Positions 1 through 10,828 of a DNA stretch of 64,000 nucleotides are shown here, in pieces; within the stretch, counting starts at the first letter, position 1, and the number at the start of each line of letters is the position of its first letter. Origin of the DNA: Poa pratensis (Eukaryota > Streptophyta > Magnoliopsida > Poales > Poaceae). The notes below the pieces were generated by a model. The model was not told where the DNA came from. It saw only the letters and a program-made list of their open reading frames with translations, and made no database searches. The stretch is taken from NCBI GenBank assembly GCA_947311845.1, contig CAMZMU010000071.1, forward strand, positions 25,890,058 to 25,954,057, given 5' to 3'. The translations under genes were made by a program, and so were the position numbers.

Positions 1-404
1 TGTCATGCATGCTCAAATAGATGGGCAAGACAGGACGGAGACGCGCTGGCTCGTGCATGTGGCATGCCGCAACGAGTCTGGCTCCCCCTCTTTCCTGAGC
101 CGGGGGCGAACGACGACGAGGTTGGGCCTAGCGAGCCACCTCCTACCGACGTCTAGATTAGATTAGTTTAGTTTAGATTAAGTTTTAGTTAAAATTTTGT
201 TGTAATGTATCAAATTTCAATGAAAATTGTGTATTTTGTTCAAAATTTGGAATTGTACACCAAATTATAGTGATTGGTTTGGAGGTGCCGATGTGGGCAG
301 CACCCACATTGTGCCGATTGCCAAACATGTGTCTTCAGTACCCCCAAAGCGGACACAATTCGGGTGCCGGATAAAATTTGGAGGGTGCTGGTGGAGATGT
401 TTTC
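1..404 (+). mobile_element. Possible 3' remnant of a PIF/Harbinger-type DNA transposon
   Basis: The segment ends in GGTGCTGGTGGAGATG near position 399, which resembles the GGAGATGCTC right terminus of grass PIF/Harbinger elements (compare the complete one ending at 10604). An AT-rich tract with TTTAGTT and TGTAATG motifs precedes it, as is common near the 3' end of these elements. No transposase is readable in the 404 bases present and the left end lies outside the window. A clean 3-base target duplication cannot be tested, so this is a resemblance call only. Confidence 0.3.
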
Positions 405-449
405 TTTAGGACCTCAACTACAACATTCTTCAACAACAATCATCATATA

Positions 450-572
450 CTCACTCCGTCCAAAAATAAGTGTCTCAAGTTTGCCAAAAAGTAGATGTAT
501 CTATAGATGAAACATGTCTAGATACATCCAGTTTTTAGCAAACTTGCGACACTTATTTTTAAACGGAGGGAG
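450..572. mobile_element. Stowaway (Tc1/Mariner) MITE
   Basis: A 123-bp foldback starts CTCACTCCGTCC and ends in the inverted GGAGGGAG, flanked on both sides by TA (448-449 and 573-574), the usual mariner target duplication. The arms AATAAGTGTCTCAAGTTTG and CAAACTTGCGACACTTATT pair. It is non-coding. Confidence 0.85.
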
Positions 573-809
573 TATATTCGAGCAAAACACCAATGACAAC
601 AACTAACTCAAAATTATGACACCTGCCTGTCCTATCGCGTCATGTGAGGGCCTATTGTACACATCCGCGATTTCTTACTAGGTACTCCGTAACTTATCTA
701 AGTTTTTTGATGATCTAGAGAATAGAATACGAAGAGGGAGCATATTTTTTCTCTTAAATATCTTTGTTACACATTTTTTTGTTTCTTCCTCAAAGGTGTA
801 ATCCATCTA

Positions 810-1109
810 CTCGCTCCGTATCAAAATATAAGACTTTTTACCTACTTTTTGCACACATATATCTAGACCAGAGACGGAGACAAAGGGGACGAGCAGGGGC
901 TACGCCCCCCCTATGCACATGATTTTCTTGGTAATACTAAGCATGTTGGCTCATTTTTTAAGCTAATTTAGCTGGTTTAGCCCCCTCCATGAGATGACGT
1001 ACACAGATTAGTCTAGCATTGTCCTCTCTATATTCATTTTCTGGCTCCGTGTCTAGATACATATGTGTAGAAAGTAGCTAGAAAGTCTTATATTTTGATA
1101 CGGATGGAG
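810..1109. mobile_element. Stowaway MITE carrying a nested insertion
   Basis: The outer arms CTCGCTCCGTATCAAAATA and TATTTTGATACGGATGGAG pair, and TA lies on both sides (808-809, 1110-1111). The centre is interrupted from about 869 to 1055 by a second sequence with its own weak terminal inverted repeats, so the 300-bp total is a normal-sized MITE plus an insert. Confidence 0.75.
869..1055. mobile_element. Small hAT-like non-autonomous element nested in a Stowaway MITE
   Basis: The left end CAGAGACGGAGACAAA and the reverse complement of the right end (TAGACACGGAGCCAGA) match at most positions. The motif GGAG(C)CA plus a run of C around 905 recalls grass hAT ends and the sequence at 32839. The flanks TCTAGA/TCTAGA are only partly duplicated, so class assignment is tentative. 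Confidence 0.4.
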
Positions 1110-1330
1110 TAACATTTAGCAGACATGTTCTACTTATTAGTTTATAGTCTTTGCAACAAGGTCCTGTACGGCGAAAATTAGAGGTGCCCTCACCTCACAA
1201 CGGGTGAGTACAAAGTGGACGAGCCGGAGGAAAACTAAAACCAGAGAAGCAAAACCACAAACCCCCCCCCCCCCCCTCTCTTCGACCCGTCCTCCCTCTC
1301 TCCGCCGCCGGCCGCCGCGCGAGCGCGACC
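1110..1330. other. 5' flank and leader of the YbeY-HAD gene
   Basis: There is no gene here other than the upstream region of the + strand gene starting at 1331. It contains a C-rich run (1262-1276) and a GC-rich leader. I see no convincing TATA box. The start context GCGACCATGGCG is a strong plant initiation context. Confidence 0.5.
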
Positions 1331-4300
1331 ATGGCGCGCATCGTATCGCGCGCGCTTCCGTTCGCCTCGCGCTCGCACTTCCATCTCAGGCCGCCCCTTC
1401 GCGGCGCGGCGTTTCTCAGCTCGGCGCCGCTCCTCCCGCACCTCCCCGCGGCGTCATCCACAACCTCGCCGCTCTCCTGGAGGGGGTTCACACCCACCCC
1501 GAGCCCTCGCGCTCTGTGCCGCCTTTCGCAGGATTCTTCGCTGGCATACGCGGCCTACGAAGGGGGCGGCGCGGGCAGGCGGCGGCGAAGCGAGAGGAGC
1601 CGCAGGACCCTGCGCCCCCGTCCTCGCCCCCGCCCCCGCCCAAGGAGACCGAGATCGAGCTCTGCGCCCACATCAGCGTCGACAAGGACTTACCCGACGA
1701 TATCGAAGTGCTGGTACACATTTCACCCAGTCAAACTCCTCTGTGTTGCGGCTAGCTATTGTAATTGTCATAGGAAATACAGAAAAAGGTGTCATTTTGC
1801 GCAGCATTAACTGGATGATGTATCTTCATCATGAAGCATTGTTCTGATATTTCTGAATGTAAACTCTGAGCTGTTAGTATCACGACATTTCATGCTTGTC
1901 GATTACCGAATTATGGGTCATGTATTATTGTTTCAAACTGGTCATGTTTGCCATTTATTGATAGGGAAGTAGGCAGTAGGCACAAGTCGCGTAGTCCAGG
2001 GAGTTATAATACTGGAGTACTGGTCATTTAGGTATATATTGATATACAACAGGGGTTCTGGGATGAGTTTGTCTCTCGGTAGTTTATTTCCATCAGGGTG
2101 ATGTTAATTACGTTTAGTTGTTCAACTTTTCAATTTGTTGCGTGAGCGTTTTGTTAATCTTTGCTTCCCTTAATGTGCATGCAGAACATTATGGAAATTC
2201 TGAAATTAAATGTTCCCATGGCGATGAAAATTGCACTAGATGGACTTCTGGAGTACAACTACAAAACACGAGACACTTCAATAAGTGACGTCGGGAATTA
2301 TGAAAAGGTTGAGGTGTCTGTGTCGCTATGCAATGATGACTCCATCCAGAAACTTAACAAAAATGGAGAGGCGAGGATGCTCTACTGATATGCTCTCAGT
2401 ATCACCGCACGTTCCAGATCTTGATGTCCTACCGTAAGAACAAATCAGTACTTGAAACATTTTCTATTTACCGTTAGCCATGCCATCTTGTTCTCCTTTT
2501 CTCCCTACTGTGTTTTTTTTTTTTGCTGCAGCTTAAGCTGGGTGACATAGTAATATCAGTTGAAACAGCTGCAAGGCAAGCTGAGGAGAAAGGTCATACA
2601 CTTCTTGATGAACTGCGGACACTAGTGGTATGTGGTTTATGTTAACTTTTCCTTGTGGAGTCAATAGAGCAATTGTTTCCTAAGCCACTTTATCACATGG
2701 TGTTTGCATAGATTGCTGCAGTTGATAGTGTTTATGCGCAATTGATTATTTATTTCCTTATATTCTGTTCTAGGTTCGAGGCCTGTTATGTCGTCTGGGT
2801 TTTGACCGTCAGACTAGTGATGAGGCTGCAATGGAAATGGAGAAGGAGGAGCTGCTCATTTTAAAAAGTCTAAGGTGGAAAGGGAAAGGTCTTGCTAAGA
2901 CTGCTCTTGATTCGAGCAAGACTCACACAGAAGCTCTGGATGGTGTGTTCTTTCGTCATTTGTGTAATCACCGCCTTTCATTATCTGTGTCTTGAAATGC
3001 CTATCACACTCATATGATGATGTAATCTACCTCTTGCTGGCTAAGAATGTTTACAGGACAAGTGACAAATAGTCTAAAGAAAGCTGGTAGCCTAAGATTT
3101 TATAGACCAAAGTTCAAATATATCTTCTGTGATATGGATGGTACATCCCTAATCCGTTGCTCGTTGCACATATTTTGTATTTCTTGATTCTAATTATATT
3201 TACAGTTGCATTTTAATTGTGTTCTTCTGTGTGACTAGGTACGCTACTCAACAGTAAAAGTCAAGTTACAGCAAGGAATGCAGAAGCTCTAAAGGAAGCT
3301 AGGTCAAGAGGAGTAAACATAATTATCGCCACAGGAAAGGTATCACAAGTTTTTACATGCTGCTTGAACAATGACTAACTGTTCCGGAACAGAAGCATTA
3401 AATATCATTTATGCCATCAGATGCGTAGGTATATGTTAGATTATCAAAATGCTAAAAGTGATGATCTTTTTGGAGATTGGAGATACTGAGATCCAGTTTG
3501 GGCATCCTTTTTTTCTGAACCAGAAATGTACCAGTGATGAAGTTTAGTATCCCACTAAATCTTATCTAATAGAAGGCTTTTCGCTCTAATTTCAATCCCC
3601 GTCTGTTTAATAATTGGGAGCTAAGAAATGACATTGCATTAAACACTTAACATTGTTAGGAATTATCAAAAAAACTGTTTTTACGAGATGGGATTGTCCT
3701 AGAAGTGGGTCACTGTAGAACTGATTTTCCAGGCATAGGGCTTATTAGGGCTGATACACTTGCTGATAAGTAGTCGTCGGAGAATGGAGACAGAATTGCC
3801 AGATTAGACAGCTCAGCAAAGACCCTTGCGGGAATAAGTCTTGCAGGAGAAGACAGGTCACTGGATTGTATCAGAAGAGTCATTTAAAAAGTGATTTGCT
3901 GGACAAGAAGCTACTGGGAGAACATTAGTCACTTGCAGAGCACACCAAGGCGTCTTCCATGCCATTGCCACATGCTATATTTTAATGCTCTCAGGAGTCC
4001 CGCTGTTGCTACCGATACAAATCTTTTTTTTCCGGACTGAGACAAAAACATCTAAGGCTTAACTAAGAAAATTACCAAAGGCTCTGAATCTTTAGTGTTT
4101 GGATGAATCTTCACATTTACGTTAATTCATTGTCTTGAATGGAACATGTCACGACTAAAACAGCCAGTGGAGCTCGCCAGCTCGCTCTTACCTAACTGAT
4201 TATTTTTGTTTGTCATTGTGATATCTGTGAGAAACTCAGAATGCTGATAATTGTTTTCTATCCATGCTCATTTCGGAAACAGACGCGCCCAGCTGTCATT

Positions 4301-6431
4301 GATGCTCTTAATATGGTTGATTTATCTGGAAGAACTGGCATTGTTTCAGAATCTTCGCCTGGTATATTTCTTCAGGTAGGTGAAATTATGTTTCATGGAA
4401 AAACTTAATCTTGTAAGCTATAAGCTATCTTGATGCACTGGCGAAATCACGTCATCTTTCCCCATCCTGGTTATGTTCACTTGCTATAAGCATTCTGCTA
4501 GTTAGAGGTATGACAATGGAGGCGCATATTAGCATGCTCTCATATCTGTTGATTGTGGAATGCATTCTACTTGCCACATAACCAAGTTGACACCCTAACT
4601 AGATCTGCTTGGAATAAAGAGATAGGTCTAAAGAGTAACGAAGGTGTGAGAAGGTAGGCACGGAAGGCTAAGTTCAATTTCAGGCATCGAAGCTCAAAAT
4701 CATCGACTGCTAAACTATTCCTCTAGAGCCTTCTTACATCTCTGCATTCAAAAGCTAGCTATGCATGTGTTCTGGGACAGAAAGTGTGCTGTGATATCCC
4801 TCTTGCTAGCTGTTCAAAACATGTTTATTAGCAGCTTGGAATTTAAAAATGTTGACAAATATTAAACCATAAAAGCTGATGGCATCATTTCATGAGGCCA
4901 TGTGGTTCTATGCTTCTGCTCAATTCTGTAATGTGCTACCCTAAACTTGATGTTCCCTCACATGCTGTATATTAACGCACAGTTATAATTGTTTTATTGT
5001 AGTACAGTTTTTCAAAACTGTAAGTCGTTGTTCTCATCTGCAAATAAGAGCATAACTGATTATTCCCATGAGAATTGTCCTCGTTTTCATTAGGTCAAAT
5101 CTTCCAATTGTAGGGGCTGTTGGTTTATGGTTTGGGAGGGAGACAAATTTATAAAAGAACTTTGGACCAAGAAGTATGCCGAGAGGTAAGCGATAACTTT
5201 TGCTTGTTACGATGCAGATCATCCATGTATATCTGGTATTGTCTATCTCCAGCAAATGCTTCTACATTTGCAACATTAGACACTTTATTTCATGCTGCAG
5301 GCATTTTTATATTCTTTGGAGCACAAGGTACCATTAGTAGGATTTAGCCAGGATAGATGTTTTTCTATGTTTGAGGACCCATTGGTTGATTCTCTCCATG
5401 ACGTATACCATGAACCTAAGGTATGATGGGGTTTACTAATCCATTCTTTGTGAAATCCCAGTTTCTATTCCTGTTGATTTGACTCTACATGGGTTTCTTC
5501 TTGCAGGCTGAAATAGTGTCATCTATTGATCAGCTTCTAGGAACAGCTGAGATACAGGTGCTGTGCTTACTTAAATAATATCTTTGGTATCAGATGCATT
5601 TCTGACATAGTAACAAATACGAATAACTCCATGTTTCCAGCCAAAGATTCGATACTTCGTTGAAACAAATCTGAACACATTCACAACTTTTAATGCATGA
5701 AACAAACAAGCTGCTGCTTTGATTGCATTTCATTTATATATGTGGACATAGTCATCAGTTTATAAACACATAATTGGATCTTCTGAAGAAGAAAAGGTTT
5801 TAGCAGTTTGAGAATGTTAAGATCTGTTATAGTTTGACTATGCTATTGTTTTCATGTGCAGAAACTAGAGTTCATTGGAACTTCTGAGGGAATTTCTTCC
5901 ACATTGCGACCATACTGGACAAATGCAATAGAAGAAAGGGCGGGTATTGTTCAGGCACAGCCGGACATGCTTGAGCTTGTACCACCTGCAACTTCGAAGG
6001 GCAGCGGGGTGAAAATTTTGTTGGACCATCTTTGCATTAGTCCAGATGAGGTATAAGCTGTTCATTTCCCCATTGTATCGTCCATAGTGCAAGCCAAATG
6101 TTGCTGCATTTTCTTCGCTCCGTTCCTTTAATGACAAATCACCATCTAATCTTGATCATTTCTGTTTTTGAATCCTCCGAGTTCAAAAAATTGTCTTGCT
6201 GCCAATACCATCGGGTATTAATTCACTTGCATTATTTCTAACCTGTAACCTTTTTTCTGCAAGATAATGGCAATCGGAGATGGAGAAAATGACATCGAAA
6301 TGCTTCAACTAGCGTCATTGGGTGTTGCTCTGGCGAACGGGGCTGAGAAGACCAAAGCAGTAGCAAATGCAATCGGCGCTACCAACGACGAAGATGGCGT
6401 CGCACAGGCTATCTATGACTATGCTTTCTAA
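1331..6431 (+). CDS. YBEY: Plastid YbeY endoribonuclease-HAD hydrolase fusion protein, with a degraded YbeY active site
   Basis: Twelve exons can be read with GT-AG borders: 1331-1713, 2185-2433, 2532-2627, 2774-2942, 3057-3140, 3239-3339, 4283-4375, 5114-5185, 5301-5420, 5507-5557, 5862-6050, 6264-6431. The order is an Arg/Ser-rich N terminus typical of a plastid transit peptide, a YbeY (UPF0054) domain, then a Cof-type HAD phosphatase domain, as in the Arabidopsis At2g25870 YBEY family (16S rRNA maturation in chloroplasts). HAD motifs are intact: DMDGT, IIATGK, TSKGSGVK, GDGEND. In exon 4 the usual YbeY metal site HGLLHLLGFDH reads RGLLCRLGFDR, so all three His are gone. Exons 1 and 2 show frame shifts best explained by missing single bases (for example CCC read as CC near 2428); a stop at 2386 follows from these. 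The family match is sure, the state of the YbeY half is not. Confidence 0.85.
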
Positions 6432-6700
6432 CTGCCGCTGACAGCCCATTGGGATAGGATTATCTTCTTTTTGATTCCCCACTGTGTTCTGGGTTTACCA
6501 AATGACAAGTCATTATTCAAACATCTGTCAACAGGATTATACAGCGGGGTTGTGGTCACGGCAACCGCTAAGAGTTGTAACATTTTTATTGGTAGGCAGA
6601 GCTGCTTTTTGGGTGGCTGTCACTGAGCGCCCACCGTCATTTTTTTTATGGGGAGAATTTGTAAAAACATTGGTCTATCTCTGATAACGAAGGACTGCTT
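6055..6700 (+). repeat. Tandem duplication, copy 1 (last intron, last exon, 3' flank)
   Basis: This 646-bp unit, from AAGCTGTTCATTTCC to GAAGGACTGCTT, is repeated immediately downstream. It holds the last intron of the YbeY-HAD gene, exon 12 with its stop at 6429-6431, and about 270 bp of 3' flank. Identity to copy 2 is nearly complete by eye, so the duplication is recent relative to the gene. Confidence 0.9.
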
Positions 6701-7271
6701 AAGCTGTTCATTTCCCCATTGTATCGTCCATAGTGCAAGCCAAATGTTGCTGCATTTTCTTCGCTCCGTTCCTTTAATGACAAATCACCATCTAATCTTG
6801 ATCATTTCTGTTTTTGAATCCTCTGAGTTCAAAAAATTGTCTTTGCTGCCAATACCATCGGGTATTAATTCACTTGCATTATTTCTAACCTGTAACCTTT
6901 TTTCTGCAAGATAATGGCAATCGGAGATGGAGAAAATGATATCGAAATGCTTCAACTAGCGTCATTGGGTGTTGCTCTGGCGAACGGGGCTGAGAAGACC
7001 AAAGCAGTAGCAAATGTAATCGGCGCTACCAACGACGAAGATGGCGTCGCACAGGCTATCTATGACTATGCTTTCTAACTGCCGCTGACAGCCCATTGGG
7101 ATAGGATTATCTTCTTTTTGATTCCACACTGTGTTCTGGGTTTACCAAATGACAAGTCATTATTCAAACATCTGTCAACAGGATTATACAGCGGGGTTGT
7201 GGTCACGGCAACCGCTAAGAGTTGTAACATTTTTATTGGTAGGCAGAGCTGCTTTTTGGGTGGCTGTCAGT
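6701..7271 (+). repeat. Tandem duplication, copy 2, first part
   Basis: It matches 6055-6628 nearly base for base, with one extra T in a run near 6840 and a few substitutions. It breaks off at CTGTCAGT (7264-7271), where a hAT-like element is inserted. The missing tail (GAGCGCCC to GACTGCTT) resumes at 10753-10828. Confidence 0.9.
6911..7078 (+). CDS. Duplicated terminal exon of the YbeY-HAD gene
   Basis: This is a second copy of exon 12, with an intact CTGCAAG acceptor and an open frame encoding the GDGEND HAD motif up to TAA at 7076-7078. One codon differs by eye: GTA (Val) at 7015-7017 replaces GCA (Ala). Splicing from exon 11 (donor after 6050) could in principle use either copy, giving proteins that differ at one residue but with different 3' ends. 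It could equally be an unused leftover. Confidence 0.7.
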   Translation: MMAIGDGENDIEMLQLASLGVALANGAEKTKAVANVIGATNDEDGVAQAIYDYAF

Positions 7272-7499
7272 TAAACCCGAGGATGGTTTCTGCTTACCTG
7301 GGTGTACTGGTTCAGTTTATGCATGTGGGTTCCTTTGGTTTGGGTGCTAATGGGTTGGATACGTGAGAGGTTTTGTTTGGTTTGGTTTCACCTAAAAAAT
7401 AGGTGGGTACGGTCAAGTATAGGTTTCAACTGTTTAATTCCGATCAGGCTCAACCTGTGGTTCCAAACCGGTTCCTGAGATTGGTTTGTACGTCACAGG

Positions 7500-8380
7500 T
7501 TTGTGTGCTCGACTGCTACCTCTTCCCGTGTTCCTACAGCTGCCGCCGCCGCCTCTCGGGCTCGCCGTCCCCGGCCCCTGCCCTGCGACTCGAGCCGCTA
7601 CTCGCGCCAAGCTCGTCGCGGCCAAGAAAGCTGCAGAAGCGCCAATCAAGCCCTTCGTCGCCGCTGTCGTCGTGCACCTTGCTGGCCCGCCTGCGCGGCC
7701 GCTGCCGTCGCCTCCCGCTCGTGCGTGGCTCGCCAGCCCGACCTCCGCGGTGCTGCCGTCGTCCACCTTGCCGGCCGCACCTCCGCGGACACGGCCGCCG
7801 CTCCCGAGCGGCTCGCTTGCCCGACCTCCGCGACGCTGTCGCCGTCCACCTCACCCGCCGCACCTCCGCGGCCGCTACCGTCGGCCGCCGCTCGCACGCA
7901 GCTCGCCGGCCCGACCTCTGCGGCGCTGCCAATGAGCGCCCTGCGCCGGCCCAACCTCCGCGGCCGCTTCCACCGCCTGCCGCTTGTCCCTTCTACTACG
8001 CGCACGGTGCAATGTGCGCGCCGTCCAGCCGCGAGGACCTCGGCTCGCGCGCGCGTCCTCGTCCAAGCTGGAGGCCGCCGTGTGGAGGTACTCGCCTGCG
8101 CATCGATCCGCGCCATCGCCGCTCTGGTCCGAGCCCCGGCCATCGGCCTCGTGGACGCCACGACGCCTGCTGCAGGAGGTGGACGACGGCACGCGGCAGG
8201 GCGGGAGCTGCAGGCGCGGCCGGGTGCCGTCACCGTCCGTGCCCGCAACTAGCTCCAAGAGGGCACATGCCAGCGCGACGTCGTGTGTAGCTTCATGGCG
8301 CGCATCGCGTTGATGGTGGGGCCGTGCTCGCGCGTCTGCGTCGAAGGTCCCGTCCAGGGCGCACGCAGCCTGTTCGTGGG
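7500..8380. other. GC-rich interior of the hAT-like element, no gene recognised
   Basis: About 900 bases of very high GC give overlapping long open frames on both strands, rich in Arg, Pro, Ala and Ser, which is a composition effect. The shared motif CCGACCTCCGCGG recurs several times (about 7739, 7820, 7910), suggesting internal short repeats. I recognise no domain. It may be captured host DNA, but no source is visible in the window. Confidence 0.4.
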
Positions 8381-8469
8381 AATGAACAGTTTTTCCTTTT
8401 CAGTTTGCTGGCTTGCTGCTTATACGTTGATGTTCAGTAGGAATTGGTTCTCAACCAACTTCAGTAAAA

Positions 8470-8548
8470 GGTTTGAACCCATGGGTGTGTAGTGGGTTTA
8501 GATCGGTAAAGGTTTGAACCCATGGGTGTGTAGTGGGTTTAGATCGGT
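8470..8548 (+). repeat. Two-copy 41-bp tandem repeat
   Basis: GGTTTGAACCCATGGGTGTG followed by TAGTGGGTTTAGATCGGT occurs at 8470 and again at 8511, a period of 41 bp. The Harbinger target TTA lies at the end of the second copy. Confidence 0.8.
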
Positions 8549-8551
8549 TTA

Positions 8552-10604
8552 GAGTATCTCCAGTCGCGGCGCCCAAATGGACGCCCAAAGGCCGTCCAGA
8601 CGTGCCATTTGGTCGCTGCCCGGACAAGGTACGCCATTTGGGCGCCCGTGTTCCCACTCGCGGCGCCCAAAGGGGCGCCCTAAAAGGGTTTTTTATATGA
8701 ATTTCAATATTTCGTGAGAGAAAAAAATCAAACATACATAAATATGTAATAGTTCAAATATAATATTTAATAGTTCAAATATATAAATAAAGTTCAAACG
8801 TCTTCCTCTTCCTCCTCTGCCGCTGTCATGCCCCGGCGTGCCCACAAATGCTCCGCTAGATTAGTTTGGAGTGCATTATGAGTATTTTCATCACGAATTT
8901 CCAAATGCATTGAGATATAATCAGCGAAATCTGCCGGCACGTTGTGATCAACCTGTGCATGAGGACCCTCAAAGTCATATGGCATATGATCATGTACTGG
9001 ATTATAGCGCTCACTCTCGATGATCATGTTGTGCAGGATGACACAACAATTCATCACCTCCCACATTTGCTCATTCGACCATGTCAGAGCAGGATACCGA
9101 ACGATAGCAAACCTTTGCTGCAGTACTCCAAATGCCCGCTCGACATCCTTCCTGGCGCTCTCTTGTTCAGCGGCAAAATAACAAGCTTTGTTCCCGCGAG
9201 GGTTGGGGACGCTCTTCACAAATGTTGCCACTTTGGATAGATGCCATCGACTAGGTAGTACCCTTTATTGTACTCGTGGCCATTGACCACATAGATGACA
9301 GGTGGGGCATGGCCTTCAACTAGCTTCGCGAACACAGGAGAGCGCTGCAACACATTGATGTCGTTGTGTGATCCTGCCATGCCAAAAAATGCGTGCCAAA
9401 TCCATAGTTCATGATCGGCCACAGATTTAAGAACCACACTGCAATATCCTTTGTGGTCTCCTTTGTACAATACTTGCCAACCAAATGGACAGTTCTTCCA
9501 GCTCCAATGCATGCAGTCTATGCTTTCAAGCATCTCAGGAAATCCTCTAGCTGCATTCTGTTCCAGGATCCGAGTTGTTTCTTCTTCATTTGGTCCTCTC
9601 AAATAGCAGGTGCTCCATATGCAAGCATTCTCATGGCTACAGTGCACTTCTGGATTGACGAGAAACCAACAGTTCCCACGGCGTCCTTCTTCAACTTGAA
9701 CCATGGATCATACGCCCTCACAGATTGCACGATCTGGTTGAACAATCCACGGTTCATCTGAAAGCGTCGAAGGAAATCCTTGGCGGTGGCGACAGGAACT
9801 TCGGCAAAGTAGTCAGAGACTAACATGCAATGGCCTTCCATTCTCTGCCTCGGCTTGCTCTTCTTCCTTCCGAACGATGAGCCTCCCCGTTTTGGGGCAG
9901 CATTGGCTTCCTCGTTGGCTTGAAGTTGGAGAAGACAACTGAGAATTGATATATTCTCATCTTCCTCCGCGGCGATGACGTCTTCTTCTTCCAACAGCAT
10001 CGCGGCCATCATCTCGTCGTCGCTATCCATCTGCAATACAACGCGGCCATTGATCAACGACCGGTCGCCGGCTAGCATCAATAATTCAGTAAAAAACCAG
10101 GCGAACATTCCGCCGAACACCTTGCAGGCAGGGCGGGTCGCGGAGAGACCGCCGGGGACGGCTGTATCGAATACAGCGGCGACGGAGAGATCGCCGGTGC
10201 CGGAACCGAAGGCCGTCGAGGAGAGGAAGCAAACGGCGACGCCAGCGTCCAGGCTTGGGTGGAGCCGGCGGGCGGAGGGGCGGCAGCGTCGAGCAAAGTG
10301 GGGCGACTAGGGCGACGATGAAAGACAGGGGATAAAATCAGGCGAGAAAACGACGAGAAATAGTCCGTGTCTCACTGCCAGGCGTGGCCCGCGCGTCGGG
10401 AGCCGACGTGGCGTCGCGTTTCCTTCCGTCCGGAGCCGCCCCAAGCCTCCCCAAGTTGAGAGTGTGGGCTGGGCGAGCCGAATACAAAACTGGGCCGCGC
10501 GCGGAACCAATTCGCGTTTGGCCGCCGCGAGTGGGACGATTTTGTGTCCGACACGCCCCAAAGGCGTTTGGACGGCCGTTTGGGCGCCGCAAGTGGAGAT
10601 GCTC
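8552..10604 (-). mobile_element. PIF/Harbinger transposon with TTA target duplication
   Basis: Terminal inverted repeats are GAGTATCTCCAGTCGCGGCG on the left and GAGCATCTCCACTTGCGGCG (reverse strand) on the right. Each end is flanked by TTA (8549-8551 and 10605-10607), the standard PIF/Harbinger duplication. Length is 2053 bp. It carries one transposase-like gene on the minus strand; the Myb-like second gene found in complete Harbinger elements is not visible, so it is probably a deletion derivative. Confidence 0.93.
8794..10030 (-). pseudogene. PIF/Harbinger DDE transposase (internally deleted)
   Basis: The frame begins at MDSDDEMMAAML (start codon 10028-10030) and runs through an acidic N terminus. 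The DDE_Tnp_4 catalytic blocks follow: [10 protein letters not shown] (first Asp), [10 protein letters not shown] (second Asp) and VERAFGVLQ (Glu), then the conserved CVILHNMIIE. Two breaks are visible. Near 9610-9640 about thirty residues after MLAYG are missing and the frame changes, a true internal deletion. Near 9225 the frame shifts because GGG appears to be read as GG (YPKW then ATFVKS). The protein binds terminal repeats and catalyses cut-and-paste transposition in its family; this copy is probably inactive because of the deletion. Confidence 0.9.
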
Positions 10605-10752
10605 TTAGGTGGAATACCTAGTGGGTTTGGTTTTGGCTCGGCTGAAAATGATGTTGAATAGGTTTAGGTGGGGTTCGGGCTGATAGAAATATTGAACGGG
10701 TTTGGTTGAGGTACGGGTCAGTTTTGAAACCATTCTCAGATTTACTGTCAGT

Positions 10753-10828
10753 GAGCGCCCACCGTCATTTTTTTTATGGGGAGAATTTGTAAAAACATTG
10801 GTCTATCTCTGATAACGAAGGACTGCTT
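10753..10828 (+). repeat. Tandem duplication, copy 2, displaced tail
   Basis: GAGCGCCCACCGTC to GAAGGACTGCTT matches 6625-6700 and continues copy 2, which was interrupted at 7271. After 10828 the sequence (CCTGTTCTGGCAAAG) is the original single-copy 3' flank of the YbeY-HAD gene. Confidence 0.9.

Larger units (their letters stand above)
7272..10744. mobile_element. hAT-like non-autonomous DNA transposon (with nested PIF/Harbinger)
   Basis: The ends are TAAACCCGAGGATGGTTTC on the left and, on the reverse strand at the right, TAAATCTGAGAATGGTTTC: 19 bases with three mismatches. Identical 8-bp flanks CTGTCAGT (7264-7271, 10745-10752) are a hAT-sized target duplication. The unduplicated copy of the target reads CTGTCACT at 6624, so the empty site is known. 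Without the nested Harbinger (8552-10604 plus TTA) the element is about 1.4 kb. I see no transposase. The GC-rich interior (7500-8380) has long frames on both strands but no recognisable domain. Confidence 0.75.

Noticed and set aside
2161..2388. A short stand-alone protein from YbeY exon 2
   Set aside because: It has a splice acceptor directly upstream, continues the exon 1 sequence, and its stop results from run-length frame shifts; it is an exon, not a gene.
7403..8313. Several long overlapping open frames on both strands
   Set aside because: High-GC sequence with few stop codons; translations are Arg/Pro/Ala/Ser-rich with no domain, and the region is the interior of a hAT-like element.
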